DNA from: Candidatus Hermodarchaeota archaeon
GTDB taxonomy: Archaea; Asgardarchaeota; Hermodarchaeia; Hermodarchaeales; Hermodarchaeaceae
DNA: 7,938 nucleotides
Direction of reading: 5' to 3'
Assembly (NCBI GenBank): GCA_016840595.1
Contig: JAEOSA010000088.1
Span: 1-7,938 of the forward strand
The translations under genes were made by a program, and so were the position numbers. This document shows positions 1-6,005 of this stretch, in pieces. Below the pieces are notes generated by a model that worked only from the letters and a program-made list of their open reading frames with translations, searched no databases and had not been told where the DNA came from. Each line of letters starts with the position of its first letter. Position 1 is the first letter of the stretch.

Positions 1-23
1 AGGAGTTCCAAACATAATTTTCA

Positions 24-1442
24 GTGGATGACTCTAGCTTGTCCGATAATGCTTTCCATCCCATCACAATCGGTTTCTTACTATTCTTAATAACCTTGAC
101 CTTAGTGCCTTACAAACATTACATCGATTTTACACTGTTTGAACCTAAACTCCAACAAGCCCATGAATCATCTCAACTGAGTGAGTGGTCACCTATTCAG
201 TATCGCGCCGTTAACTTACGTCCTGAGCAGATTTGGAACCGAACCTATAGCCAGTCTTCATTTGATCTTGGTCGCGCAATTGTGGAATGTCAGACTGGTG
301 GTTACGCTATCACTGGTACTACTCAACAGGGTTTGGATGCATCAGATTTGCTATTCAACTTATTTGTGCTTCGTTTAGATGAGACAGGAAATCTCCTTTG
401 GCGTTCGAGTTTCGGTGGTGAAAGCTTTGATGAAGGGTATGATATTGTCGAGTGCCCTGATGGTGGTTTTGCAATTCTGGGATACACGGTAGCGCCAGAA
501 TCAATGGATATGTTTCTAGTCAGGACGGATTATCGGGGGAACCTGCTTTGGAATCAGACCTTTGATAGTGGCTATGATGATGTAGGTTATACAATTATTC
601 GCTGTCGAGTCGGTGGATTTGCAATTATTGGTAGAATTGAGTATACACAAGCTTGGTTACTTCGTCTGGACGATGATGGAAATCCTTTATGGAATCAGAC
701 CTATGAGACCTCACCCCCGTATAATGATGATACGCTAGTTGAATGCTGGGATGGAGGTTTTGCATTTCTAGGCAGTACTGATCCCGTAAACCTTGCAGAT
801 ACAGCGTTACTCCGAACTGATGTAAATGGGAATTTATTATGGAACGAGACCTATGGTGACGCAGGGTCTTATTTCTGTCGTGGACTCGTAGAATGTCGGG
901 ACAGAGGATTTGCACTGGCAGGCGGAATTCGAAGCCTCGGAAATGTTGATAATGACATTTGGTTGGTGCGTACTGACCTCTATGGGACAATGATTTGGAA
1001 CACAAGCTTTGGTGGTGCTTATGACGAGTCTGCTCAATCTATCACCGAGACATGGTCAGGTCAGTTTGCTCTAACAGGTAGTGCAATTTTACGGTCAGGC
1101 TTCAATGATATTTCATTCATCATGGCAAGTTCATCAGGTGAGGTTCTCTTGAATTGGACCTTTGGTGGAAGTCAACATGATAGAGGATACTCGCTAATAG
1201 AATGCCGAGACCGGGGATTTGCCATCACGGGAGCCACCTATTCTACTGAATCGGGTTGGGATGTTTTGTTAGTCCGAATTCCTGGTGATGTAAATCAAAA
1301 CATGCTTCAAAGGATTGCTTGGATTGCCATGACGATTGTACTTCCACTCCTCGTAAGTATCATAACGGTCTGGTTAGGGTTTCGACTACTCAAATCGAAA
1401 CAAGATCCAAAAAAAATGAAAAATCGCACTGAAGCGAAGTAA
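24..1442 (+). CDS. Membrane-anchored extracellular seven-repeat beta-propeller-like protein
   Basis: Encodes 472 residues. The start is GTG at 24, because an in-frame TAA lies at 15-17 and no in-frame ATG follows nearby; an AGGAG at 1-5 is rather far upstream to be its ribosome site. A hydrophobic segment at residues 14-30 (signal or anchor) precedes seven repeats of 47-55 residues (about 71-420). A strong membrane helix follows at about 429-454, then a short basic tail (KSKQDPKKMK), so the repeats should lie outside the cell. Each repeat reads roughly W-N-x-T-(Y/F), then G-x-x-(I/L)-(V/I)-E-C-x-x-G-(G)-(F/Y)-A-(I)-x-G, then L-(V)-R-x-D-x-x-G-(N)-L-L. Seven such four-strand-like units suggest a seven-bladed propeller. 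No catalytic motif is visible. A binding, adhesion or surface-layer role is possible but unproven. Confidence is high that it is a gene and moderate for the fold. Confidence 0.88.
   Translation: MDDSSLSDNAFHPITIGFLLFLITLTLVPYKHYIDFTLFEPKLQQAHESSQLSEWSPIQYRAVNLRPEQIWNRTYSQSSFDLGRAIVECQTGGYAITGTTQQGLDASDLLFNLFVLRLDETGNLLWRSSFGGESFDEGYDIVECPDGGFAILGYTVAPESMDMFLVRTDYRGNLLWNQTFDSGYDDVGYTIIRCRVGGFAIIGRIEYTQAWLLRLDDDGNPLWNQTYETSPPYNDDTLVECWDGGFAFLGSTDPVNLADTALLRTDVNGNLLWNETYGDAGSYFCRGLVECRDRGFALAGGIRSLGNVDNDIWLVRTDLYGTMIWNTSFGGAYDESAQSITETWSGQFALTGSAILRSGFNDISFIMASSSGEVLLNWTFGGSQHDRGYSLIECRDRGFAITGATYSTESGWDVLLVRIPGDVNQNMLQRIAWIAMTIVLPLLVSIITVWLGFRLLKSKQDPKKMKNRTEAK
234..1283 (+). repeat. Seven tandem protein-level repeats (propeller blades)
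   Basis: The repeat anchors are W71, W126, W176, W223, W273, W325 and L376 (tryptophan replaced in the last one), spaced 47-55 residues apart. Repeat 6 is the most diverged: it has T343 where the others have Cys, and SGQFAL in place of DGGFAI. The DNA is much less similar than the protein, so the repeats are old and are not a recent DNA amplification. Confidence 0.85.
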
Positions 1443-1514
1443 GTTACCCAATCGGGACATTTAAGGGAATAAACTGAGACAGTGACCAAAAACGCATTGG
1501 AAGTACTCCCTGCC

Positions 1515-1988
1515 ATGTTTAAAAGAAAACAAACCTCATTGGTTTCAGCGATCGGTGGTCTCCTTCAACTTCTGGGCGGAATAATGGTAATTATCGCCCA
1601 AATTTCGATTTACTTTTTTGTCTTAGACTTTCTGACATTAATTCTCACCATACCACCAGAATTTCAACCATTATACCGAACGCTTGCGGATATGATACTC
1701 ATCGCCATTGTGGCAGTGATATTCAGTGCAATTCTAATGATTTTTGCAGGAATCATTTCATACTGGGATAATCCCGTCCTCGGAGGATATCTTACTATCT
1801 TCTTTTCAGTTCCCATAATTATCGTGGGTGCCTGGTTGGTATATGCGGTGCATTTCTTTCCCGGAATTTTTCATTTCCTCGGTGCCATTCTCGGTATCAT
1901 CGGCGGACTCATATGTGTCATACCAACCTATCTGAAACGCCGTGAACTCCGCGAACAAAGCAAGTCAAGAAGGAAGAAAAAATCCTAG
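1515..1988 (+). CDS. Four-helix integral membrane protein, function unknown
   Basis: I prefer ATG 1515 (157 residues, starting MFKRKQTSL). It has GGAAG at 1499-1503 about 11 bases upstream, and it puts a short basic head directly before the first helix. GTG 1482 in the same frame, with AAGGGA at 1463-1468, would add 11 residues (MTKNALEVLPA) and cannot be excluded. Four hydrophobic segments are clear; numbered from the GTG start they lie at about 20-54, 70-93, 100-126 and 129-150. A strongly basic tail (RRELREQSKSRRKKKS) follows and should be cytosolic. Glycine-rich helix motifs (GGLLQLLGG, GAILGIIGG) suggest tight helix packing. I recognise no family signature; small four-helix proteins of this kind are common in archaeal genomes and poorly characterised. 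It follows the propeller gene on the same strand and may share its transcript. It ends with TAG. Confidence 0.8.
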   Translation: MFKRKQTSLVSAIGGLLQLLGGIMVIIAQISIYFFVLDFLTLILTIPPEFQPLYRTLADMILIAIVAVIFSAILMIFAGIISYWDNPVLGGYLTIFFSVPIIIVGAWLVYAVHFFPGIFHFLGAILGIIGGLICVIPTYLKRRELREQSKSRRKKKS

Positions 1989-2020
1989 ACTTCATCCCCG
2001 ATTTTGAACGGATTAGAGTG

Positions 2021-2032
2021 TTTTTGTATAAC
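2021..2032 (+). promoter_or_regulatory. Possible archaeal TATA box for the three-gene cluster
   Basis: TTTTTGTATAAC lies in the 89-base gap, about 46-57 bases before the TTG start at 2078. Initiation roughly 25 bases downstream would leave a short leader. No clear BRE is visible upstream. The call rests on position and composition only. Confidence 0.3.
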
Positions 2033-2077
2033 TTTGATACACAGTACGAGAACGAACTCGCTTAGTGGTGACTAGCA

Positions 2078-3238
2078 TTGGATCTCCCAGCAATCAATAA
2101 ACAAATCGCTCACCTCTCTGACGTATTTACAAATATCCTCCTTGAACGGGGACTACTAGAATCTCAACTGTTCCCCGTTAACGCCTACATCTCCCTAGCC
2201 TGTTACAATACATACGAAACCCAATATGACATCATGAAACAAGTCTGGGACCGCATCTCACCAGAGGAATTGGCTGTAAAAAGTAAAACCCTCCTTTCAG
2301 AAATCCATGCCCTATCGATTACCTACCAGTGGCTCTACTACGGTCTCGGTCGAATGGGAGTGATCTTCAACCAGTGCAACAGTGACCCAGAAAAGGAATC
2401 GAAAGATAAGCAGAATCAGTGGCGATTTATTCTGGAAAATTGGTACCGATTAGGAACTCATTACTTCACTTCTCAAAAACCCACAGTAGAATCAGCAGGT
2501 TATGTCAACCTTGCCTTTGAAGAAGACGTCCTATCGTGGTTACAGGATCGCCTTGAACCCGTCGAACTACAACAAGTCAACAAGCTCCGCAAGGCTATCG
2601 GAGCAGTTGACCTCTACGCTTTTATGGATGAATGTGAAGCAAGGGCGAAAATCATCGAACATGGCCCCTACTCTATCTCAGACAAAGAAATCTTAGTTAT
2701 CACTGAATACACTCATTTGTACGATGGACACGGAGACCTGTGGCTACCTTGGTCCGAAACTGAGACAAAACTCCCCACATCAACTTTAGGCATCGCCATG
2801 ACACTCAAAGATATGAAAGCCAAAGCCATCGATGTGGGAACCATTAGCCTTGATCCAGCAGAATACGGAGACCATGTAACAAGTATGATGGCTTATGCGA
2901 AAAAGGGTACAAAACTCGCTACCGTTGGGCTAGATGAGCTTCCAGCCTATGGTGAAACGGCAGATGCTGCGCAACAAGAATTATTCCTGCGCTTCGCTGA
3001 ATGGGATAAACAACAGCGTCTCATTGCTGGAGCCAAAGCCTATATGCGAGGGTTTGCTCGGTTCACCAACCAAGTCGGTATCACTAACCAAATCACTTGG
3101 GATCTCACTCCACATTCTATGGAAGAATATGTCCCCTATTTCATGGAACATGATGGAGACAACGCATTCGCCCGAATGTTCCGTCCACCCGATGAACGAG
3201 CAAAGGACCCAACGTTTTACCATTTACCGGAACATTGA
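2078..3238 (+). CDS. Conserved-looking soluble protein of unknown function, 386 residues
   Basis: The start is TTG at 2078: an in-frame TGA at 2069-2071 rules out anything further upstream, and the next in-frame ATG falls at residue 53, inside what looks like a structured helix. The only ribosome-site candidate is a weak AGTGGTG at 2064-2070. There is no signal peptide or membrane segment, so it should be cytosolic. Residues 1 to about 195 look mostly helical and rich in Tyr, Trp and Gln (TYQWLYYGLGRMG, NQWRFILENWYRLG). The middle, about 196-290, looks mixed alpha/beta (KEILVITEYTHLYDGHGD, then LWLPW). The tail is helical again (AGAKAYMRGFARF) and ends in a Pro/charged stretch. I do not recognise the family and assign no function. 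It heads a same-strand cluster with the lipocalin-like and phosphoesterase genes, 63 bases before the preferred start of the former. It ends with TGA. Confidence 0.85.
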   Translation: MDLPAINKQIAHLSDVFTNILLERGLLESQLFPVNAYISLACYNTYETQYDIMKQVWDRISPEELAVKSKTLLSEIHALSITYQWLYYGLGRMGVIFNQCNSDPEKESKDKQNQWRFILENWYRLGTHYFTSQKPTVESAGYVNLAFEEDVLSWLQDRLEPVELQQVNKLRKAIGAVDLYAFMDECEARAKIIEHGPYSISDKEILVITEYTHLYDGHGDLWLPWSETETKLPTSTLGIAMTLKDMKAKAIDVGTISLDPAEYGDHVTSMMAYAKKGTKLATVGLDELPAYGETADAAQQELFLRFAEWDKQQRLIAGAKAYMRGFARFTNQVGITNQITWDLTPHSMEEYVPYFMEHDGDNAFARMFRPPDERAKDPTFYHLPEH

Positions 3239-3301
3239 AGGAAAGGTGGATGAAAACGTCATCACGCTACGAATATTGTGTCATCATGGAGTAAAGTGAA
3301 A

Positions 3302-4198
3302 ATGGAAGGCTTTACCGACCAAGATGATTATTTGCATAAACCCACCAAACATAAAGATTGGCGGGAAAGCTTCTACTTCAACTGGGTAGACCTCCAAGCC
3401 CAAGTGAGCGGATTTTCCACAATCGGTATCGTCCCAAATGACCCCAAACGCGAATTTGTTTTTGCCTTGTTCGTTGAAAATACTCCAGAGTTTTACCTCA
3501 CCGAACCAGAAGGCCCAATTCCTAAAGATTTCTACCAAGCTCTGAATGATGGACACCTCAGCTATGAACTCGTCAAACCCTTCACAGATTGGCGCATCCA
3601 TTATCAGAGCCCACGTCTATCCGCCGAAATCCAATGGCGTAGTCGATTTCCTGCCTACGATTTTGGCAAAGGAAGTGGAACCAGTTGGGGACGACACCTC
3701 GAACAATCAGGAACCATCACAGGACACGTCGAATACCCAGATGGTCGAACCCATCACTTCCAAGGATATGGACAACGAGACAAAAGCTGGGGGCGCCGAA
3801 ACTGGCACATCGATGAATGGTTTGCCATCCAAGCCCAATTTGATAATCTCATGATTGGACTGCGATATGATACCGTCAAAGGCAAGGGTCATCTCTCGGG
3901 ATGCGTCAGCTCAGCAACAGAAACGACCCCAATTGTCGATATTGAACTTAAGACCGAATTTGAAGAAGGAACCATTCGAAAACCAATCAAGGCCCGAATT
4001 CAGCTCAAGGATAAGAAAGGTCGAACCTTCACCATTCACTCTCAGCTCATCCATCCAATTGCTTTTGCCCGATATGCCCGATCATTTAAGGGCGGAGAAA
4101 CGGAACTCTTCGAAGAAATGGTTACTCACGAATGCGAAGAGCTAGAACAAACCGGTACAGGTTTAGCTGAATGGCTCTTCACGCACAAAACAAAGTGA
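3302..4198 (+). CDS. Lipocalin-like protein, CrtC/AttH/DUF7064 type
   Basis: I choose ATG 3302 (298 residues), with GGAG at 3288-3291 ten bases upstream. GTG 3296 and GTG 3278 (306 residues) are in frame but have poorer ribosome sites, and the MEGFTDQDDYLHKP head suits the family. The key signature is GYGQRDKSWGRRNW at residues 155-168, the 'G-x-G-x-R-D-x-S-W-G-x-R' block of the lipocalin-like superfamily that includes CrtC (hydroxyneurosporene hydratase), AttH and the DUF7064/7065 proteins. The N-terminal half (WRESFYFNW, then GFSTIGIVPN) and the ending TGTGLAEWLF also fit that fold: two lipocalin-like barrels that usually bind hydrophobic small molecules. No signal peptide is seen. The exact substrate cannot be read from the sequence, and hydratase activity should not be assumed. 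The phosphoesterase gene begins 8 bases after its stop, so the two are very likely co-transcribed. Confidence 0.82.
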   Translation: MEGFTDQDDYLHKPTKHKDWRESFYFNWVDLQAQVSGFSTIGIVPNDPKREFVFALFVENTPEFYLTEPEGPIPKDFYQALNDGHLSYELVKPFTDWRIHYQSPRLSAEIQWRSRFPAYDFGKGSGTSWGRHLEQSGTITGHVEYPDGRTHHFQGYGQRDKSWGRRNWHIDEWFAIQAQFDNLMIGLRYDTVKGKGHLSGCVSSATETTPIVDIELKTEFEEGTIRKPIKARIQLKDKKGRTFTIHSQLIHPIAFARYARSFKGGETELFEEMVTHECEELEQTGTGLAEWLFTHKTK

Positions 4199-4206
4199 GA
4201 TAGAAC

Positions 4207-4653
4207 ATGAGCCTTGACGAATATCGGAAAAAACGGGACTTTAATAAAACCACGGAACCCGAACCCACGATTCAACCTGGAAGCAACCAGATCTATGTCA
4301 TCCAGCGACATGAAGCCCGAAACCTACACTGGGATTTCCGATTAGAACGTGACGGTGTCCTCGTGAGCTGGGCAGTTCCGAAAGAACCTCCAACGGAGAA
4401 AGGTGTACGCCGATTAGCGATTCAAACGGAGGACCACCCCATGGAATATGCCTCATTTTCTGGTGTAATTCCTGAGGGAGAATACGGAGCAGGGACCGTT
4501 GAACTCTGGGACCAGGGAACCTATGGAACGGTCAAATGGGAAGAGAAGGAAATCATTGTTGTTATCAACGGTGAACGATTACACGGACAGTACTGCTTAA
4601 TCCGATTTCAGAAAGTCAAGGATGGATGGCTCTTCTTTCGATGCGGTGAATAA
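4207..4653 (+). CDS. Stand-alone LigD-type DNA 3'-phosphoesterase
   Basis: Encodes 148 residues, about the size of one LigD 3'-phosphoesterase (PE) domain. PE enzymes use a metal to trim 3' ends of DNA breaks, removing a terminal ribonucleoside and then a 3'-phosphate to leave a 3'-OH for sealing. The active-site set is present: H35, H41, D43, R45, H77 and Y81. Each sits seven positions before its counterpart in Pseudomonas aeruginosa LigD (H42, H48, D50, R52, H84, Y88). Other family blocks are [40 protein letters not shown] and a terminal WLFFRCGE. Stand-alone archaeal PE enzymes are known, from Methanosarcina and Candidatus Korarchaeum. No ligase, polymerase or Ku gene is in the window. The charged first 25 residues are probably a flexible lead. 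The start ATG 4207 has a GTGAGA-type site overlapping the previous stop. Confidence 0.93.
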   Translation: MSLDEYRKKRDFNKTTEPEPTIQPGSNQIYVIQRHEARNLHWDFRLERDGVLVSWAVPKEPPTEKGVRRLAIQTEDHPMEYASFSGVIPEGEYGAGTVELWDQGTYGTVKWEEKEIIVVINGERLHGQYCLIRFQKVKDGWLFFRCGE

Positions 4654-4664
4654 AAGAAAAGCTA

Positions 4665-4694
4665 GCTGAGATGCCTTTTCTGCTCAGTCTCAGC
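4665..4694 (+). other. Perfect 7-bp inverted repeat after the phosphoesterase gene
   Basis: GCTGAGA (4665-4671) pairs exactly with TCTCAGC (4688-4694) around a 16-base loop, starting 11 bases after the phosphoesterase stop. An alternative CTGAG/CTCAG pairing also exists. No T-tract follows, so it is not a classical terminator. It could be a transcript-end structure, a dyad operator just upstream of the next promoter, or chance. Confidence 0.3.
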
Positions 4695-4697
4695 GAC

Positions 4698-4718
4698 AAA
4701 AAAATGCTAGATATAAAA
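4698..4718 (+). promoter_or_regulatory. Probable BRE/TATA promoter of the substrate-binding protein gene
   Basis: A run of seven A (4698-4704), BRE-like, is followed by TATAAAA at 4712-4718. Archaeal initiation about 25 bases downstream would fall near 4740. That gives a leader of about 45 bases ending in the GGAGGG ribosome site at 4770-4775 before ATG 4785. The position supports 4785, and not the in-frame ATG at 4671, as the real start. Confidence 0.5.
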
Positions 4719-4784
4719 CGATATAACAGACAGACTGGAATTACTTCGGTTTCCCCTGGGAAACCAGATGGAGGGTTTCTAGAA

Positions 4785-5918
4785 ATGGCAATTCAAAAAC
4801 GAATGCCATTAGTGGTAACACTAGTTCTACTCGGGCTGTGCATTTCATTAACATATTGGGCACCTACAACTCCAGTTCAGGCAACTTGGACCCATCCCAG
4901 CGGCTTTGACCCCCACGGTGGCTATGTGGATCGATGGATGTGGGTGACAGGTGGAGGCTATTCCCCAATATCGGATTTAGTAATTGGTGCAATTGACGGT
5001 ATTGAGTCTCATATCGCAGCGGAATATATAACAGAACTTGAAGCGGATCCAAATATTGAGGTGAACTTTGAACTAGGACTTTCATTTCGAAATTTAGTGT
5101 TAAACTGTCAAAAATTCCCCACAAATATTACAGGATATCACCGAGCTTTAGCCTTCGCCCTCAATAAATACCTGGTCTGCGAGGAGGCAGAAGGTGGGCT
5201 CACCGAACCCATGGATGGAGCCATCCCCATTTCCGTACCCCGATGGACTTACGAACGCCAAATCACTGAACACTTCTATCACAAAGACATTCTAAGTGCA
5301 AACGCTTCACTAGAGGCCGCGGGATTTCGGGACCTAGATGGAGATGGCTGGAGAGAATACGACAGCAATAACAACAGTATATGGGACGTAGGTATTGACA
5401 TCGACGATGGGGGAGCCAGCTATAACCCCCCTTCACCGGGGTGCCATATCCAACTCTTGATTGGAACCAATAATCAACCAGCCTTTGCAGCAGTTAGTAT
5501 TATGCAAGCTGGCATGACTGAATGTGGTCTTCGTGGATCAATAAAACCGTATGATCAGAATGTCATGATGGAAAGTTATGTTATGGTTGGCCTCTATAAT
5601 TTAGCCTGCTTTTCCTGGCTGTACCCCACTTCTGGAGATCCCACACATCTTTATATCCAGTTTCATAGCGAAGGAGCATATAATCTAAACTCCTTTCTAT
5701 ACAACGATTCGGATTATGACAGCCAGGTAGAAGCGATGATGGCGGCTCCTACTTATGAGGAAGCTAAGCAATGGGCTTGGAACTGCTCAAAAATCCTCCT
5801 AGAGGACATGCCCATGCTCACCTGCTATACTAATCCTGTGATTCATGCCTACCGCACGAATCGATGGACAGGCTATGTAAAAATGCCCGGATTGGGTGTC
5901 ATAGGGGAAAATCCCTAG
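4785..5918 (+). CDS. Substrate-binding protein, first part (signal peptide and C-terminal half of the SBP_bac_5 fold)
   Basis: Encodes 377 residues up to the in-frame TAG. ATG 4785 is chosen because GGAGGG (4770-4775) sits nine bases upstream and the protein then opens with a classic Sec signal peptide: MAIQKR, a hydrophobic core at 8-25, and a likely cut after VQA at 31-33. Starting at ATG 4671 would bury that signal behind 38 residues. The mature part begins with DPHGGYVDRW and has the marks of the later half of peptide-binding proteins: the IGAIDG segment (the 'GEID' position, 67-72), LEADPNIEV, LVLNCQKFP, YHRALAFALNK (118-128), then LEAAGFRDLDGDG with a calcium-loop-like D-x-D-G-D-G at 183-188. 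It ends with HAYRTNRWTGY near the stop. The protein should be exported and would be released if translation ended here, since the anchor lies in the second part. Confidence 0.8.
   Translation: MAIQKRMPLVVTLVLLGLCISLTYWAPTTPVQATWTHPSGFDPHGGYVDRWMWVTGGGYSPISDLVIGAIDGIESHIAAEYITELEADPNIEVNFELGLSFRNLVLNCQKFPTNITGYHRALAFALNKYLVCEEAEGGLTEPMDGAIPISVPRWTYERQITEHFYHKDILSANASLEAAGFRDLDGDGWREYDSNNNSIWDVGIDIDDGGASYNPPSPGCHIQLLIGTNNQPAFAAVSIMQAGMTECGLRGSIKPYDQNVMMESYVMVGLYNLACFSWLYPTSGDPTHLYIQFHSEGAYNLNSFLYNDSDYDSQVEAMMAAPTYEEAKQWAWNCSKILLEDMPMLTCYTNPVIHAYRTNRWTGYVKMPGLGVIGENP
5916..5918 (+). other. In-frame amber (TAG) codon splitting the substrate-binding protein gene
   Basis: Codon 378 of the frame starting at 4785. 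Upstream (GVIGENP) and downstream (TPTSVHLLETAGGPFG) reading continue without shift into recognisable family sequence, so a single substitution is enough to explain it. From memory of related archaeal proteins, a pattern W-T-x-x-x-(I/V)-H-L occurs here, which would make the ancestral codon TGG and the change G to A. That recollection is unverified. Confidence 0.85.
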
Positions 5919-6005
5919 ACACCTACTTCGGTACACCTCCTCGAAACAGCCGGTGGTCCCTTTGGGTGCTATCCAACGACATATACTTGTTACCTAAGCG
6001 GAGAC

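Noticed and set aside
625..1037. Minus-strand ORFs inside the propeller gene
   Set aside because: They lie wholly within a strong coding frame, have low-complexity His/Arg-rich translations and overlap each other, which is typical of shadows.
2934..3299. Plus-strand 121-codon ORF across the end of the 386-residue gene
   Set aside because: It overlaps a better frame almost completely and its translation has no fold-like pattern. Only the tiny 3250-3294 ORF in another frame has a ribosome site.
3284..4311. ORFs on both strands overlapping the lipocalin-like and phosphoesterase genes
   Set aside because: Both host genes are identified by family motifs, and the overlapping frames carry none.
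4671..4784. Longer start (ATG 4671) for the substrate-binding protein
   Set aside because: It would add 38 polar residues ahead of a clear signal peptide, and the probable TATA box (4712-4718) lies downstream of it. GGAGGG at 4770-4775 points to ATG 4785.
5331..5387. Dockerin domain
   Set aside because: Only one D-x-D-G-D-G loop is present, and it sits where substrate-binding proteins commonly have such a turn. Dockerins need two spaced copies.
5916..5918. Genome-wide recoding of TAG (pyrrolysine-type code)
   Set aside because: Two other genes or gene ends in the window finish sensibly with TAG after basic C-terminal tails (1986-1988 and 6696-6698). A local special case remains possible but no Pyl genes are visible.
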